Source of the DNA: an uncultured Myxococcales bacterium
GTDB taxonomy: Bacteria; Myxococcota_A; UBA9042
Assembly (NCBI GenBank): GCA_903883645.1
Contig: CAISBR010000059.1
Coordinates: forward strand, 1-41,717
Length of the DNA: 41,717 bases
Reading direction: 5' to 3'
In this document: positions 9,028-18,141 of the stretch, one piece after another
How the letters are laid out: each line of letters begins with the position of its first letter
How positions within the stretch are numbered: the stretch's first letter is position 1
Notes under the pieces: model-generated
The model's database searches: none
What the model was told of the DNA's origin: nothing
The model's input: the letters and a program-made list of their open reading frames with translations, nothing else
Position numbers and translations under genes: made by a program

Positions 9028-9468
9028 ATGAAATTAAGCTGGTTAACAGTCATTGCTATCGTGCTCCTCGGCAGCGCGGCGATGCTGGCCTACACGTGGC
9101 GCGACCAAGACCAGAAGCTGCGCACCGGCCACTGGCAACGTGTCGAGCTCGAGGTCATCCGCACGCAAGCGCGCAGCCGCAATAACATGGGCGGCATGGT
9201 GCTCGTCAAATGGCAGGACCCCTCCGACCACAGCGCCAAAGACGGTGCGGCACTCATCACCACAAGTGAGATGAATTCAAACAAGTATCCGCCTGGCAGC
9301 ACGTTGCAGGGCTGGGTGCATCCCGGCTTTAGACTGCTCGAGCTGAGCGAGGCCGAGCCCAAAGTGCAGGTTGAGCAATCGTTCTTGCTGCGAGCGAGCA
9401 GTGCGTGCGCGGCGCTGGGCCTCGTGCTGCTCGCGTTTGCCATCAAGACTGGTCGTATTTTTGCCTAG
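9028..9468 (+). CDS. Small two-helix membrane protein, DUF3592-like
   Basis: This 146-residue protein has a transmembrane helix at about 4-22 (SWLTVIAIVLLGSAAMLAY), a central extracytoplasmic domain of about 95 residues, and a second helix at about 122-140 (ACAALGLVLLAFAIKTG). The loop pattern (WQRVELEVIRT, VKWQDP, YPPGSTLQGWVHP) resembles DUF3592 proteins, whose function is unknown. It starts 6 bases after the DUF4157 gene, so the two are probably co-expressed. It might protect the producer or help localise its neighbour, but nothing in the sequence shows this. Confidence 0.7.
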   Translation: MKLSWLTVIAIVLLGSAAMLAYTWRDQDQKLRTGHWQRVELEVIRTQARSRNNMGGMVLVKWQDPSDHSAKDGAALITTSEMNSNKYPPGSTLQGWVHPGFRLLELSEAEPKVQVEQSFLLRASSACAALGLVLLAFAIKTGRIFA

Positions 9469-9471
9469 TTA

Positions 9472-10500
9472 CTACACAACATCGGTGTCCGACCAAGCCA
9501 GCCACCAAAGGCGCGGGTTACCCAGGTCGACAAGAGGCACCCTTGTGTCAAGTACCCGCACAGACAACAGAATCTTCTGCGGATGCAGCCGCTCGGGCAC
9601 CGGCACGTAAGCGCGGCGCAGCAGCACGGACCGCAGCGGCCCCCAGCCCGGCAGCAAGGCACTGGCTAGCACGCACCCCGCCAGCGAGGCCAGTTGCTCA
9701 GCACTTTTAAGCAGTTGCATGGCCGCGGCGGCGCCTGTTGCGGTACATTGCAGGTCGACGACAAAAAGCGCCGGCACCTTGGCCACTTGCAGCGCGCGCA
9801 CCGCAATCCAAGCGGCAGGCACGCCCGCCACACTCGCCACCGCCAGCCGATAGTCCGCGTCCGCTCGCCCTTCGTAGCGCCACCGCGTCCAAGCCGCATC
9901 GCGTACAGCCGTGATTCCAGTGCCTTTTGCCCGATTTTTCCAGATCGACTCAAGGCGTGCATCGCCGGGCGCAACTGCGTAAATTTCCACACCTGGGCGC
10001 GCCGGCCAGTCCCTTGCCAGGGGGCGCAACCCCAGATGCCGCGGCAAAAGCAGCTTGGCGCACCACGGAAACGGCCGCACCGCCATGCGCGCAAGCGCCC
10101 CCACGTGCAGGCGCGCCGACTGCGCATTCGAAAAACCACCCACTAGATCAAAGCCTTGCTCGGTCATGTGCTGGTACAGGGCCTGGCCGGCGCGCACAAA
10201 TAACCCTTGGCCGCGCCGCTCGGGGTCCGTCATGGCGCCCACCGACCACCCCGCCAACAGCGGCTGCTCGCCAACAAGCCAACGCACCGGCATAGCTCCG
10301 GCGTGGGCAATTACCTGATTATCATCGCGAATCACAATGCGCGGCGCTTCACCCATCGGCCCTGGCCGAAATAGCCACTCGAGCGTCTGGCCCCCCTTGG
10401 CGCGGCCAAATATGCGCAACCACAGCTGTTCCACCTGCTCGCGGTCGCGCTCAGGCTGGTAGCGGTCGATTTGCACAACAGTGGAGGGTCGATTCGGCAC
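9472..10500 (-). CDS. GNAT-family N-acetyltransferase
   Basis: The 342-residue product has a GNAT acetyl-CoA binding segment, VGAMTDPERRGQGLF, at about 87-101, with the RRGQGL pyrophosphate-binding loop. It is preceded by a strand reading VIAHAGAMPVRW and followed by a helix and FDLVGGFSNAQS. The C-terminal half has a second degenerate GNAT-like fold, as in Eis-type or GNAT_acetyltr_2-like proteins. The substrate is unknown. The start codon is GTG at 10500, 9 bases after the pseudo-ATPase stop, so the gene is probably last in an operon with the two ATPases. It ends 3 bases from the convergent membrane-protein gene. Confidence 0.85.
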   Translation of the reverse strand: MPNRPSTVVQIDRYQPERDREQVEQLWLRIFGRAKGGQTLEWLFRPGPMGEAPRIVIRDDNQVIAHAGAMPVRWLVGEQPLLAGWSVGAMTDPERRGQGLFVRAGQALYQHMTEQGFDLVGGFSNAQSARLHVGALARMAVRPFPWCAKLLLPRHLGLRPLARDWPARPGVEIYAVAPGDARLESIWKNRAKGTGITAVRDAAWTRWRYEGRADADYRLAVASVAGVPAAWIAVRALQVAKVPALFVVDLQCTATGAAAAMQLLKSAEQLASLAGCVLASALLPGWGPLRSVLLRRAYVPVPERLHPQKILLSVRVLDTRVPLVDLGNPRLWWLAWSDTDVV

Positions 10501-10509
10501 GTGGGCAGG

Positions 10510-11988
10510 CTACCGGTCCGCGTCCGCGAGATCAACGCGGCGGCGCACCAACCCCGCGGCTTGCCGCACTTCGCCCAGCAAATGGTGCTGCAACAGCTCG
10601 AATTGCATGGCGATTTCTTGTTGCCGCGCCGCCATCGCCGCTCCTAGCACGCCGCGCACCAGCTGGGCCGGCGTCAGCTCCGCGAGCGCGAGCTCTTGCA
10701 CTTCAAGGTCCGCATCGACGCGCAACTGCCTATCGCGACGCGCAAGCCAGGCCAGCACCTGCACCACAATCGCTCGCCGCAGCGGCAGGTCGGGCGGCTC
10801 AAAGCGCACCACCACCTGGATGCGCCGGCGCATCGCCGCGTCGAACTGGTGCGGGCCGTGGGCCACCAGCAGCACCAGACCCGTAAACTGCTCGATTTCT
10901 TGCAGCAAATGATTACTTGCTGTATTGGCATAGCGGTCGCCGGCACTCTGCACGGCCACGCGCCCGCTGAGCAGGTCTTGCGCATCGTCGATCAGCAGCC
11001 CGCAGCCACCCTGCGCAGCCTGCCGAAACATCTGCGAAATCCGCTGCTCCGACTCGCCGATCCAGCGCGACCCCAGCAGCGCCGGCTGCACCTTCAACAG
11101 CGACATGCCCAGCGACTCTGCGATCTCGCGCGCCGCCGTGCGCCTTCCATGCCCCTCGGGCCCAGCCAGCAGCGCCACCAGCCCACCCGACCCCAGCGCC
11201 GCCACCCGTCGGTGCTGCCACCGGAGCGTCAACTCGTGCAGGGCCGCGCGCAGTTCAGGCGAAAACACCAGCGGGATTCGATCATTCGGCATGAGCGGCA
11301 GGTGGGTGAGCAGGCCGCGACTCGTCGCCAGCCCCCCTGGCGTCGCCTGCCCCGCGGTGGGAGCTTGGGGCCCGCGCAGCCGCACCAGGGCAGTGCTACG
11401 GAATTCGACCACATACCCGCTAGGCAACGGGGCAAATTCGCGGACTTGCGGCGCTGCAATCTGTCGCATTCCCTGCAGCGGCCAACTCTGTGGCGGCAGC
11501 CCGGGCCACACCCGCCGCAGCACCGCCGCCAGCCGGGCCTCGCTCGCCGCCACTTCTAGCAACGCGCACACCGCCAAGTTCGACAAATCGAGCCCTGGCA
11601 AGCGGTTACGCAGCATCTGCAGCCGCGGATCGCCCTCGGGCAACGGCACCCCTCGCAGCACCGCCTCGTCGCCCTGGTCCTCCGCCCGCCGCCGCTCCGC
11701 CTGCGCCGCCGACACGCCACCCGGCAGCAGCCACGGCCGCCGCACGCGCAGCCACTGCCAGACCGACTGCCGCGCCCACCGACTCAGATTCTCCGTCTTA
11801 TCAACAGCTTGCAACCCATGCGGCGCAAGTGGCTCGAGCTGCCGCAGCGCCTGCCCCAGCGCTTGCCGTTGCCGCAGCGACAGCCCTGCCGCATCGCTCG
11901 CCGGCGGCACCCCACAGCGCACCAAGAACTGCAACCAGTACGCCTGGTTTCGCCCGTGCTGTGCCAGCAAGTCATCCGCCAAGGCCAT
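10510..11988 (-). CDS. Degenerate AAA+ protein (pseudo-ATPase)
   Basis: This 492-residue protein has an alpha-helical N-terminal half and a C-terminal AAA+ module that aligns with the intact neighbour. Walker A reads GPEGHGRRT (276-284), with Arg where Lys is needed and Arg where Thr follows. Walker B reads LLIDDAQ, with Asp335 in place of the catalytic Glu. The sensor-1 Asn is His377. The double Arg at the arginine-finger position (Arg388, Arg389) is kept, as are IGESEQRI and the RYAN segment. I infer that it binds ATP weakly or not at all but could supply Arg fingers to the adjacent ATPase in a mixed ring. Its ATG lies 3 bases after the partner gene's stop. Confidence 0.8.
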   Translation of the reverse strand: MALADDLLAQHGRNQAYWLQFLVRCGVPPASDAAGLSLRQRQALGQALRQLEPLAPHGLQAVDKTENLSRWARQSVWQWLRVRRPWLLPGGVSAAQAERRRAEDQGDEAVLRGVPLPEGDPRLQMLRNRLPGLDLSNLAVCALLEVAASEARLAAVLRRVWPGLPPQSWPLQGMRQIAAPQVREFAPLPSGYVVEFRSTALVRLRGPQAPTAGQATPGGLATSRGLLTHLPLMPNDRIPLVFSPELRAALHELTLRWQHRRVAALGSGGLVALLAGPEGHGRRTAAREIAESLGMSLLKVQPALLGSRWIGESEQRISQMFRQAAQGGCGLLIDDAQDLLSGRVAVQSAGDRYANTASNHLLQEIEQFTGLVLLVAHGPHQFDAAMRRRIQVVVRFEPPDLPLRRAIVVQVLAWLARRDRQLRVDADLEVQELALAELTPAQLVRGVLGAAMAARQQEIAMQFELLQHHLLGEVRQAAGLVRRRVDLADADR

Positions 11989-11991
11989 CGG

Positions 11992-14106
11992 CTACCACCG
12001 CAAGCTGCTGGCAGTTCGCAGCACCAGCCGACCGCGCTCATGGCACTCGGCCTGCGCCGCCCGGTCCAGCAGCTCAAACGTAATGGGGCTCTGCGCCACC
12101 GCCGCGTAAAACGCCGCCCGCAGCACCGCATTCTTGATCTCGCCGCCGCTAAACTCATACGCCTCGGCCAGCAGCTCAAACGGCACATCGTCTTCGATCG
12201 GCGTCGGCTCGGGCAGCATCGCCAGCCACAGCTGCTCGCGCTCAGCCTCGCCAGGCAGCGGAAATTGCGCATGAAAACGAATACGCCGCTTGAACGCCTC
12301 GTCGATGCTGTCCGCGAAATTCGTCGTCAAGATGACCACGCCGCTGTACTCCTCCATCTTTTGCAGCAAGAAATTGACCTCGAGGTTGGCATAGCGGTCC
12401 ACGCTCGACCGCACCTCGGTACGCCGCGCAAAGAGTGAATCCGCCTCGTCAAACAGCAGGGCCACCCCGCCGCGCTTACCCTCTTCGAACAGGCGACCCA
12501 GCCGCTGCTCCGTCTCGCCAATGTACTTTGACAAAATACGCGACAGATCAACGCGGTACAGGTCGAGCCCCAGCTCGCGCGCCACAAGCCCGGCCAGCAT
12601 GGTCTTGCCCGTGCCGGGCGGCCCCGAGAACAGCGCCGTCAGCCCCAGCCCGTAGTGGTAACGGGCAGCAAAGCCCCAATCGTTCAGCACTTTTTCGCCA
12701 TGTTTGGCATAGGCGATGATCTCATGCGTCACCGCCAGCACCGGCGCGGGCAGCACGACCTGCGGCCAGGTCGCCGTCGCCGTCACCCGCTGCGCCACGT
12801 CGCCCACCCGGTGACCGATGCGCTCGCGGCAAGCATCCGCCAACCCTTCGTGATTGCTAAGCGAATGCCGCCCCGCTCCGATTGCGCGCGCCAGCTCGTC
12901 GATCTGCGCCAGCGACAGCGGAAAGGCCGCAAGCTTAGGCACGGTCTGCAGTTCATCGCTTTGCCCCGCTAGGCATGTCGACCAGGCCCGCGCCCGCGCA
13001 CCGCGGTCCGGAAAGGCCAGTGTCAGGGCACTTGCCCCCAGCTGCCGCCCCAGGCCCGCCGCCAGCGACGGCAGGTCGCCCGCGCCAGCATCCTCAATTA
13101 ACACAGGAAGCTGCAGGTCCGTCAGCGTCTGCACCAAGGGCGCCGGCTCCAGCGTGCGACCGCCCTCGTCGTGGCTCAGCCCCACCACCAGCAGCAGTGC
13201 ATCACCCAAAAGGGCAAGCAGCGCAGCGCGTTCCAAGGCCTCGCGCACGGCACCGCCATCGTAACTCTCGCCCGTCTGTGGGTCGCGCCGCAGGGCGCCC
13301 GCCACATCGCACACCACCACCTCGCGCTGCAGCCGCTGCCCCAGCCCCGTCGCCAGCAGCTGCACATCGCCCGCCGTCGCCGCCCGCACCAGCAACCGCG
13401 TGGTACTCCCTCCAAATTCCAGCTGTTTTATGGCCTCGTCCAACTCGGGCCGCAGCAATTCCAGCGCGTGCATCGTCGCATCGGGGGCCAGCGGCCGCAC
13501 CACCGCCACCGCCCGATCGCCCTGCGCCGCTCCCGCGGTCCCACTATCGAGCCACGCCAGCACCACCGGCGCCAGGTGCACAAACGCCAGCCGCCCCGCC
13601 TCCGCATCCCCCAAACCGCGCAGCAACCCCAGCCGCGCCCAGCGGTGGTCGGCCCGCAGCAGCGCGGCCGTGGTCTCGGGCGACTGCTCAAATGGATCGA
13701 GCAGCGACTGCACAAAACTCCGCTCAATGCCGCTCGAGTCCGCCCATCCCGACAGCAGCCGCAGCGCCGCCGCCGCCCGCGGACTCAGCGCCTCGCCCAG
13801 CAAAAGCACCAGCAAGTCGCGCTCTGGGTCCGTCAGCGCCAGATCGCCCAGCAGTCGCCGCCAGCGCGCAAGCGGCCCCTGCTCCGGCCAAGCCTTTGCA
13901 ACACTTCGCAAAGCCCGCACATCGGCATCCGCCGCCCGCGCTCGCGCCAGCCGCTCGGGTGCCACCTCTTCGCCGCGCAGCCAGCGCTGTAGCTCGGCCG
14001 GCAGCTCTCCTTGCCCCTGCTGCCCCTCGTAAAGCGCGGAATAGCGATGCAAAAGCGCACGATGCCAACGCAGTACGTCGGCAGCTGGGTCACTAGCAAC
14101 AGTCAT
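11992..14106 (-). CDS. AAA+ ATPase, eCIS-associated type
   Basis: The 704-residue protein has an N-terminal region (about 80-190) with the [14 protein letters not shown] pattern seen at the start of ATPases encoded with eCIS. A middle module (about 230-400) looks like a degenerate nucleotide-binding domain. The C-terminal AAA+ domain is complete: Walker A GPPGTGKT (495-502), Walker B LLFDEAD (Asp553, Glu554), sensor-1 Asn596 in TTNF, arginine fingers Arg607/Arg608, and SGGEIKNA sensor-2 region. AAA+ proteins of this class are thought to help assemble or recycle contractile injection particles. I chose the ATG at 14106; the reading from 14199 adds 31 unlikely residues. No sheath, tube or baseplate gene is visible in this window. 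Confidence 0.85.
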   Translation of the reverse strand: MTVASDPAADVLRWHRALLHRYSALYEGQQGQGELPAELQRWLRGEEVAPERLARARAADADVRALRSVAKAWPEQGPLARWRRLLGDLALTDPERDLLVLLLGEALSPRAAAALRLLSGWADSSGIERSFVQSLLDPFEQSPETTAALLRADHRWARLGLLRGLGDAEAGRLAFVHLAPVVLAWLDSGTAGAAQGDRAVAVVRPLAPDATMHALELLRPELDEAIKQLEFGGSTTRLLVRAATAGDVQLLATGLGQRLQREVVVCDVAGALRRDPQTGESYDGGAVREALERAALLALLGDALLLVVGLSHDEGGRTLEPAPLVQTLTDLQLPVLIEDAGAGDLPSLAAGLGRQLGASALTLAFPDRGARARAWSTCLAGQSDELQTVPKLAAFPLSLAQIDELARAIGAGRHSLSNHEGLADACRERIGHRVGDVAQRVTATATWPQVVLPAPVLAVTHEIIAYAKHGEKVLNDWGFAARYHYGLGLTALFSGPPGTGKTMLAGLVARELGLDLYRVDLSRILSKYIGETEQRLGRLFEEGKRGGVALLFDEADSLFARRTEVRSSVDRYANLEVNFLLQKMEEYSGVVILTTNFADSIDEAFKRRIRFHAQFPLPGEAEREQLWLAMLPEPTPIEDDVPFELLAEAYEFSGGEIKNAVLRAAFYAAVAQSPITFELLDRAAQAECHERGRLVLRTASSLRW

Positions 14107-14265
14107 CGCCGCAGTCCTGTGCCGCCCCGGGCACGGTCGACAGCTTTGCCCCATTCGCCGCAGAATTCCAGTCCGTACGGCGTGCGGCTGCACCTGCAAA
14201 CCGCACTGCGGCCTCGCGCGTCGAAGTTCGGACTTGACCCCGCCGCGCTGGGGCCCTACGTTGCA
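14107..14265. promoter_or_regulatory. Divergent intergenic region
   Basis: This region of 159 bases lies between the divergent AAA+ gene and the TonB-like gene and must contain the start signals of both. No convincing -35/-10 pair or operator is visible to me. Confidence 0.3.
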
Positions 14266-15381
14266 ATGGCGATGCCCAATCGTTTGACCAGCATTTTTCG
14301 CCAGCTCCTCGCCGCCCTACTCGGCGTGCTGATGGCTTGCGGCCTGCTGCTTGGCCTGGCGACCATGATGAGCTGGGGCGGTCGCGACTTGGACAGCCAC
14401 CCGGGTCAACGCGCCAAGCACGGCAACGGCAAGGGCCCCAAGATCGCCTCGCGCCTCAACTTTTTGCCCTCGCGCCCCGTCGAACTACTGCCCGAGCCAG
14501 CCAAGCCCAAGCCGCGCGAAGACGACGACATGAACGGTCAGATCGTCGAGACGGCGCGGCCCGAGCGCGACGAAGCGCCCGATCACGCCAAGTACCTGGG
14601 CCGCTACGACATGAAGGTCGATCGCGAGCAAAAAGCTCTGGGCCGCAAGACCCCGGGGCGCGACCTGGGCAAGATGGCGATCGACAACCCCTCACGACTG
14701 CAAAGCCCGCAATCCACAAGCAAAGAAGCGACGCAGCTGCCGCGCCAGCGTCAGGTGGTGCAGACCAAGAAGGGCGAGAATCAGCCCGATCAACAGGCAG
14801 TGGCGGCGGCGAACATGCCGGGGGCCGGGCCCGCGCCGCAAGAAGCCCATAATCAGGGCCAAAATTCGTCGGTGGTGGTGCAGGGGGCACCCAATGGCTT
14901 GCTGCTGCCGTCGACTTCGCCGGGCAATGTGCTGCGTAACCTGCAAGCGCTATCGGGGTCGCCGGGCAGCAACGACTACCTGCCCGACGTCGACGACGAG
15001 GGCGCTACCAACCTGCTCAACACGCGCAAATTCCGCTATTGGGACTTTTTTCAGCGCGTCAAAGACCGCGTCGGCCAAGAGTGGGAGCCCGGCAAGGTCT
15101 GGAACGAGCGCGACCCCACCGGCCAGCGCTATGGCGTCAAGAATCGCCTGACCCTGCTGCGCGTGACGCTTGACCCCGAGGGCGCGCTGAAACAATTGCG
15201 CGTTGCCAAAGAGTGTGGTCTCGACTTCCTTGACGACGAGGCCCGGCGCGCCTTCACTGCTGCAAGCCCCTTCCCCAATCCACCCTCGGGTTTGCGTAAT
15301 GACCATGGCGAGATCGAGTTCCAGTTCGGCTTTATGTTCGAGATCTCGTCACAGCGCTTCAAGATGCGCGGTTGGCAGTAG
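14266..15381 (+). CDS. TonB-like C-terminal domain membrane protein
   Basis: This 371-residue protein has an N-terminal membrane helix (about 10-35, FRQLLAALLGVLMACGLLLGLATMM), a long charged Pro/Gln/Lys-rich periplasmic stretch (40-240), and a TonB C-terminal-like domain (about 255-360). That domain includes KFRYWDFFQRVKDRVGQEWEP, LLRVTLDPEGALKQLRVAKECGLDFLDDEARRA split across the helix, and FPNPPSGL. Each is a family landmark. It probably transmits inner-membrane energy or spans the periplasm to contact an outer-membrane partner. Alternative ATG at 14272. The reading from 14011 extends into the divergent gene and is rejected. There is no ExbB/ExbD in the window. Its 3' end overlaps the frame of the next gene. 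Confidence 0.85.
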   Translation: MAMPNRLTSIFRQLLAALLGVLMACGLLLGLATMMSWGGRDLDSHPGQRAKHGNGKGPKIASRLNFLPSRPVELLPEPAKPKPREDDDMNGQIVETARPERDEAPDHAKYLGRYDMKVDREQKALGRKTPGRDLGKMAIDNPSRLQSPQSTSKEATQLPRQRQVVQTKKGENQPDQQAVAAANMPGAGPAPQEAHNQGQNSSVVVQGAPNGLLLPSTSPGNVLRNLQALSGSPGSNDYLPDVDDEGATNLLNTRKFRYWDFFQRVKDRVGQEWEPGKVWNERDPTGQRYGVKNRLTLLRVTLDPEGALKQLRVAKECGLDFLDDEARRAFTAASPFPNPPSGLRNDHGEIEFQFGFMFEISSQRFKMRGWQ

Positions 15382-16612
15382 CGCGATCGTTCGACGCATC
15401 CTCTCCATTTTCTTCAGCCTCTTTGCCCTCTTACCTGGCATTGCCCGCGCCACCGCACCGCTGCAGCTGCAGATCGCCCTGCACGAGGTCGATGCTGAGC
15501 GCCGAGCTCCCCTCGAAAAGACGACGCGCGATGCGGTCGAAAGTGTGCAGACCTACTTGGCGCAACCGTTTAGTGGGCCCCTCGCCATCGATTTTGTGGG
15601 CAGCGAAGACGCTTTTGCCCAGGTGATGGCCGAACATGGCGTGCAAGGGTGGGACGAGCGCTGGCTGTCGGGCCTGGCCCTGCTCGATCAACACCGCATC
15701 ATCGTCGCGGTCAACGGTACGCGCGCGCTGACGACCCGCGAGACGCTCGAGCACGAGCTGGTGCACGCCGGCCTGCATCAAAGCGGCACGGGGCAGTGGC
15801 TGCCGCGCTGGTACCAAGAGGGGGTGGCGACGCTGCTGGCCGGCGAGGCGACGTGGGAGCGGATGCGCGACCTGGCGGGTGCGGCTCCGCTGGGGCAGCT
15901 GGCGAGCCTGCAGGCGCTCGATCAGGGCTTTCGCGGCAGCCAAGTGGCGGTCGAGCGTGCCTACGCGATGTCGTCAGGTTTCATGCGGTTTTGCACCAAG
16001 CGCGCCGGTGGCCAGTACGCGGTCGGCCAGCTGCAGCAGCGTTTGACGCAAGGTGTGGGCTTCGATAGCGCGTTTGCCCTAAGCTTTGGCGGGCGACCCG
16101 ACGCGCTGTATGCCGCGTATGCCGAGCAAATTCAAGCCTCTGCCTCGAGCTGGGCGATGCTGCTGAGCGATACCACCGTATGGTCGCTCGTTTCGCTGCT
16201 GGCGCTGTTTGCGATGATGCAGGCATGGCGGCATCGGCCCCGCTTCGACGATGGCGACGACGACGAGCCGCTTGACCTGGAAGCCATTGCCGCCGAAGGG
16301 GTCGCGGCCCAGCGAAGACCTTGGCATTACCGCGACTTCTTGGCCGAACCGCTTGAAGCGCGCGCCGACGATCCTGGCGACGATCGCCCAACTGCGGCTG
16401 ACCACGACCAGGCCGACCCCCTAGAGAATGGCTGGATTGCACCAGAAACGCGGCGGCGCCCGTGGCACGTCCGCGATTTTTCACGCGACCCCTTGCGCGT
16501 CGAAACGGCCGACGACGCGGCCGCAAGCCCGGGGCAAGCCTTGGTCGATGCGGACAATTCCCAAGACGATTCACAGATAACCGAGCCCCGGCGCCCGGCA
16601 ATTGCCGATTGA
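15305..16612 (+). CDS. Membrane-anchored HExxH peptidase (peptidase MA type)
   Basis: In this 435-residue reading a hydrophobic signal segment (about 32-49) is followed by a metallopeptidase domain with HELVH (His150, Glu151, His154) and WYQEGVATLLAGE, whose Glu172 is the probable third zinc ligand, as in gluzincins of the peptidase-MA group. A transmembrane helix (about 284-306) leads to an acidic cytoplasmic tail with two copies of RRPWHxRDFxxxPL (337-350 and 384-397). The start is uncertain: the signal begins only after the TonB-like stop, but no ATG, GTG or TTG exists there in frame, so the nearest usable ATG (15305) overlaps the preceding gene by 77 bases. A rare start codon is possible. 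Confidence 0.8.
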   Translation: MARSSSSSALCSRSRHSASRCAVGSSAIVRRILSIFFSLFALLPGIARATAPLQLQIALHEVDAERRAPLEKTTRDAVESVQTYLAQPFSGPLAIDFVGSEDAFAQVMAEHGVQGWDERWLSGLALLDQHRIIVAVNGTRALTTRETLEHELVHAGLHQSGTGQWLPRWYQEGVATLLAGEATWERMRDLAGAAPLGQLASLQALDQGFRGSQVAVERAYAMSSGFMRFCTKRAGGQYAVGQLQQRLTQGVGFDSAFALSFGGRPDALYAAYAEQIQASASSWAMLLSDTTVWSLVSLLALFAMMQAWRHRPRFDDGDDDEPLDLEAIAAEGVAAQRRPWHYRDFLAEPLEARADDPGDDRPTAADHDQADPLENGWIAPETRRRPWHVRDFSRDPLRVETADDAAASPGQALVDADNSQDDSQITEPRRPAIAD

Positions 16613-16655
16613 CGCTCCCCGCACGCCCGCCTATAAGCCGCTGCGCGAGCTCACG

Positions 16656-17855
16656 ATGACTCTTACCCACCTGCGCCAACATCAACTCCGCCGCGTGCAC
16701 ATGCGCCTGCTGACGCGTGCGGTCGAGTTTGCCCAAGAAAGCCTTGAGCTGCCCGATGTTTTGGCTGCGGCGAGCCGCTTTTTTGGTCAGCGCCTTCGCG
16801 ACGTCCGCGAGCTCGAAGCGCGACTGCTCGACGACGACGCCGATGTGCAGTTCTACCCCTGGCTACTGTGGGACGCGGAGCTGGGCGACGGCCCACTGGG
16901 GCTGCGCCTGCCGATGCGCGGCCGGTCGGCCATGGAACACCAAGTCTGGCAAGCACTTCTGGCTACCCGCCCCGCGGCGTGGCTGCTGGGCGCCACCGAG
17001 GGCCGCACGGCGCACCTGCAGCACCTGGGCGACGGGCACCGTGTGTCGATCGACGAGCCGATGCTCGAGGGCGGTCCGCCGGCGGGCGAAGTGCTGGTGG
17101 CACGCGTGCTTGACCTGGGCGATGTGCACCTGCTCGATGCCGTCCATGCCGCGCTGCCCGGTCGCGCTCTAGCGGCGATGACCCGCGCACAAAGGGCGGT
17201 GCAACACGAGGCGCCTGAACGTCAGCTGCGGCGGCTGCTGAATTGGGCGGCGACGGCGGCGCGGGCGAGTAAGCCTAGTCGCAGCATGGGGTTGAGTCCT
17301 ACGGGCATCCGCACCACGCTGGTGCTGCGCCACCACGACGAGGCCGCCAGCCTCGACTTGCTCGAAGCGGCGTGTGCGCGCGGGTTGCTTGAGCAGCTGG
17401 GCCCGCGGCGTTTTGCGTTTATGCGCGGCACTTTAGCACCCACCGGTGCGGTGTTGCGCCTCCACGCCGAGCGCATCCATGCCAGCACGATTCACCGCGA
17501 TCGCGTCGGCGATCTGCAACAGGCACTGGCCGAACTGCTGCCCAATGCCTCGCTTACGATGACAATACACCGCGATCTCAATGGTTTACTCGAACCAAAG
17601 GCGGCTAAGGCTGCGGCCTCGCAGGGCGAGCTGCGGGCGCTGGCCAACGACTGGCTCAACGAAGCCTTGGTCGATTTTGGCGACCGCCCCCACGCCGAGT
17701 TCGGTGGCCAGACCCCGCGGGCCCTGTCGCAGACCGCCGCGGGAATTGCCAAGATGCGCGCGTGGTTCCATGCCGTGGCGCCCCTGGCCGCACTGGCCGA
17801 TACCCGCTATCAGCAGCAGCTCGCGACACTCATTGGCGATTTCGCGGCTGGCTAA
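16656..17855 (+). CDS. Unknown protein with SEC-C-associated type C-terminus
   Basis: I recognise no named family for this 399-residue protein as a whole. It appears soluble, with no signal or membrane helix. It is rich in Arg, Leu and Ala. Near the C-terminus, NEALVDFGDRPHAEFGGQTP followed by RALSQTAAG resembles the short module (W, then L/FGGxTPREA) often found at the end of SEC-C and related bacterial proteins. I chose the ATG at 16656; a TTG at 16602 would overlap the peptidase stop by 11 bases and is possible. It follows the TonB-like and peptidase genes, probably in one transcript. Confidence 0.65.
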   Translation: MTLTHLRQHQLRRVHMRLLTRAVEFAQESLELPDVLAAASRFFGQRLRDVRELEARLLDDDADVQFYPWLLWDAELGDGPLGLRLPMRGRSAMEHQVWQALLATRPAAWLLGATEGRTAHLQHLGDGHRVSIDEPMLEGGPPAGEVLVARVLDLGDVHLLDAVHAALPGRALAAMTRAQRAVQHEAPERQLRRLLNWAATAARASKPSRSMGLSPTGIRTTLVLRHHDEAASLDLLEAACARGLLEQLGPRRFAFMRGTLAPTGAVLRLHAERIHASTIHRDRVGDLQQALAELLPNASLTMTIHRDLNGLLEPKAAKAAASQGELRALANDWLNEALVDFGDRPHAEFGGQTPRALSQTAAGIAKMRAWFHAVAPLAALADTRYQQQLATLIGDFAAG

Positions 17856-17874
17856 CTCAACATTTTTCAGATAG

Positions 17875-18141
17875 TTAACTGCCATCCGGCTCAAACGCTC
17901 GGCAAAATAGCGCCGCGCCGTCGTCGCTCACTGCGGCAAAGGGCTCGGCGCGCATCACCGCATTGGGCCAGGCATACAAGCACGAGCCGTCGGCGCGGCG
18001 GTTGGCGCAGTCTTCGCAGCGAAATTGCAGGCGCCAGCGTTCGGCATCAACCAAGAAGGCCGCGTTGACCGCATCGATCGGCTTGCCTTGCAACAGGTCG
18101 GGTTGAAAGGGGTCACCCGAGCGTCGCGAACGACGGGTCAT
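17875..18141 (-). CDS. Small four-cysteine protein
   Basis: This 88-residue protein has Cys42, Cys45, Cys54 and Cys80 in the pattern RCEDCANRRADGSC, then LFCRAFE near the end. The spacing suggests a zinc knuckle or an Fe-S site. There is no signal peptide. Similar short proteins with a C-terminal FCRxFE-like end occur in deltaproteobacterial-type genomes, but I do not know a function. The ATG overlaps the stop of the upstream gene by 4 bases, so translation is coupled. It ends 19 bases from the convergent gene. Confidence 0.75.
   Translation of the reverse strand: MTRRSRRSGDPFQPDLLQGKPIDAVNAAFLVDAERWRLQFRCEDCANRRADGSCLYAWPNAVMRAEPFAAVSDDGAALFCRAFEPDGS

Noticed and set aside
14011..14265. 85-residue N-terminal extension of the TonB-like protein
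   Set aside because: It would overlap the divergent AAA+ gene and places the membrane helix too far in. ATG 14266 gives a normal TonB-like start.
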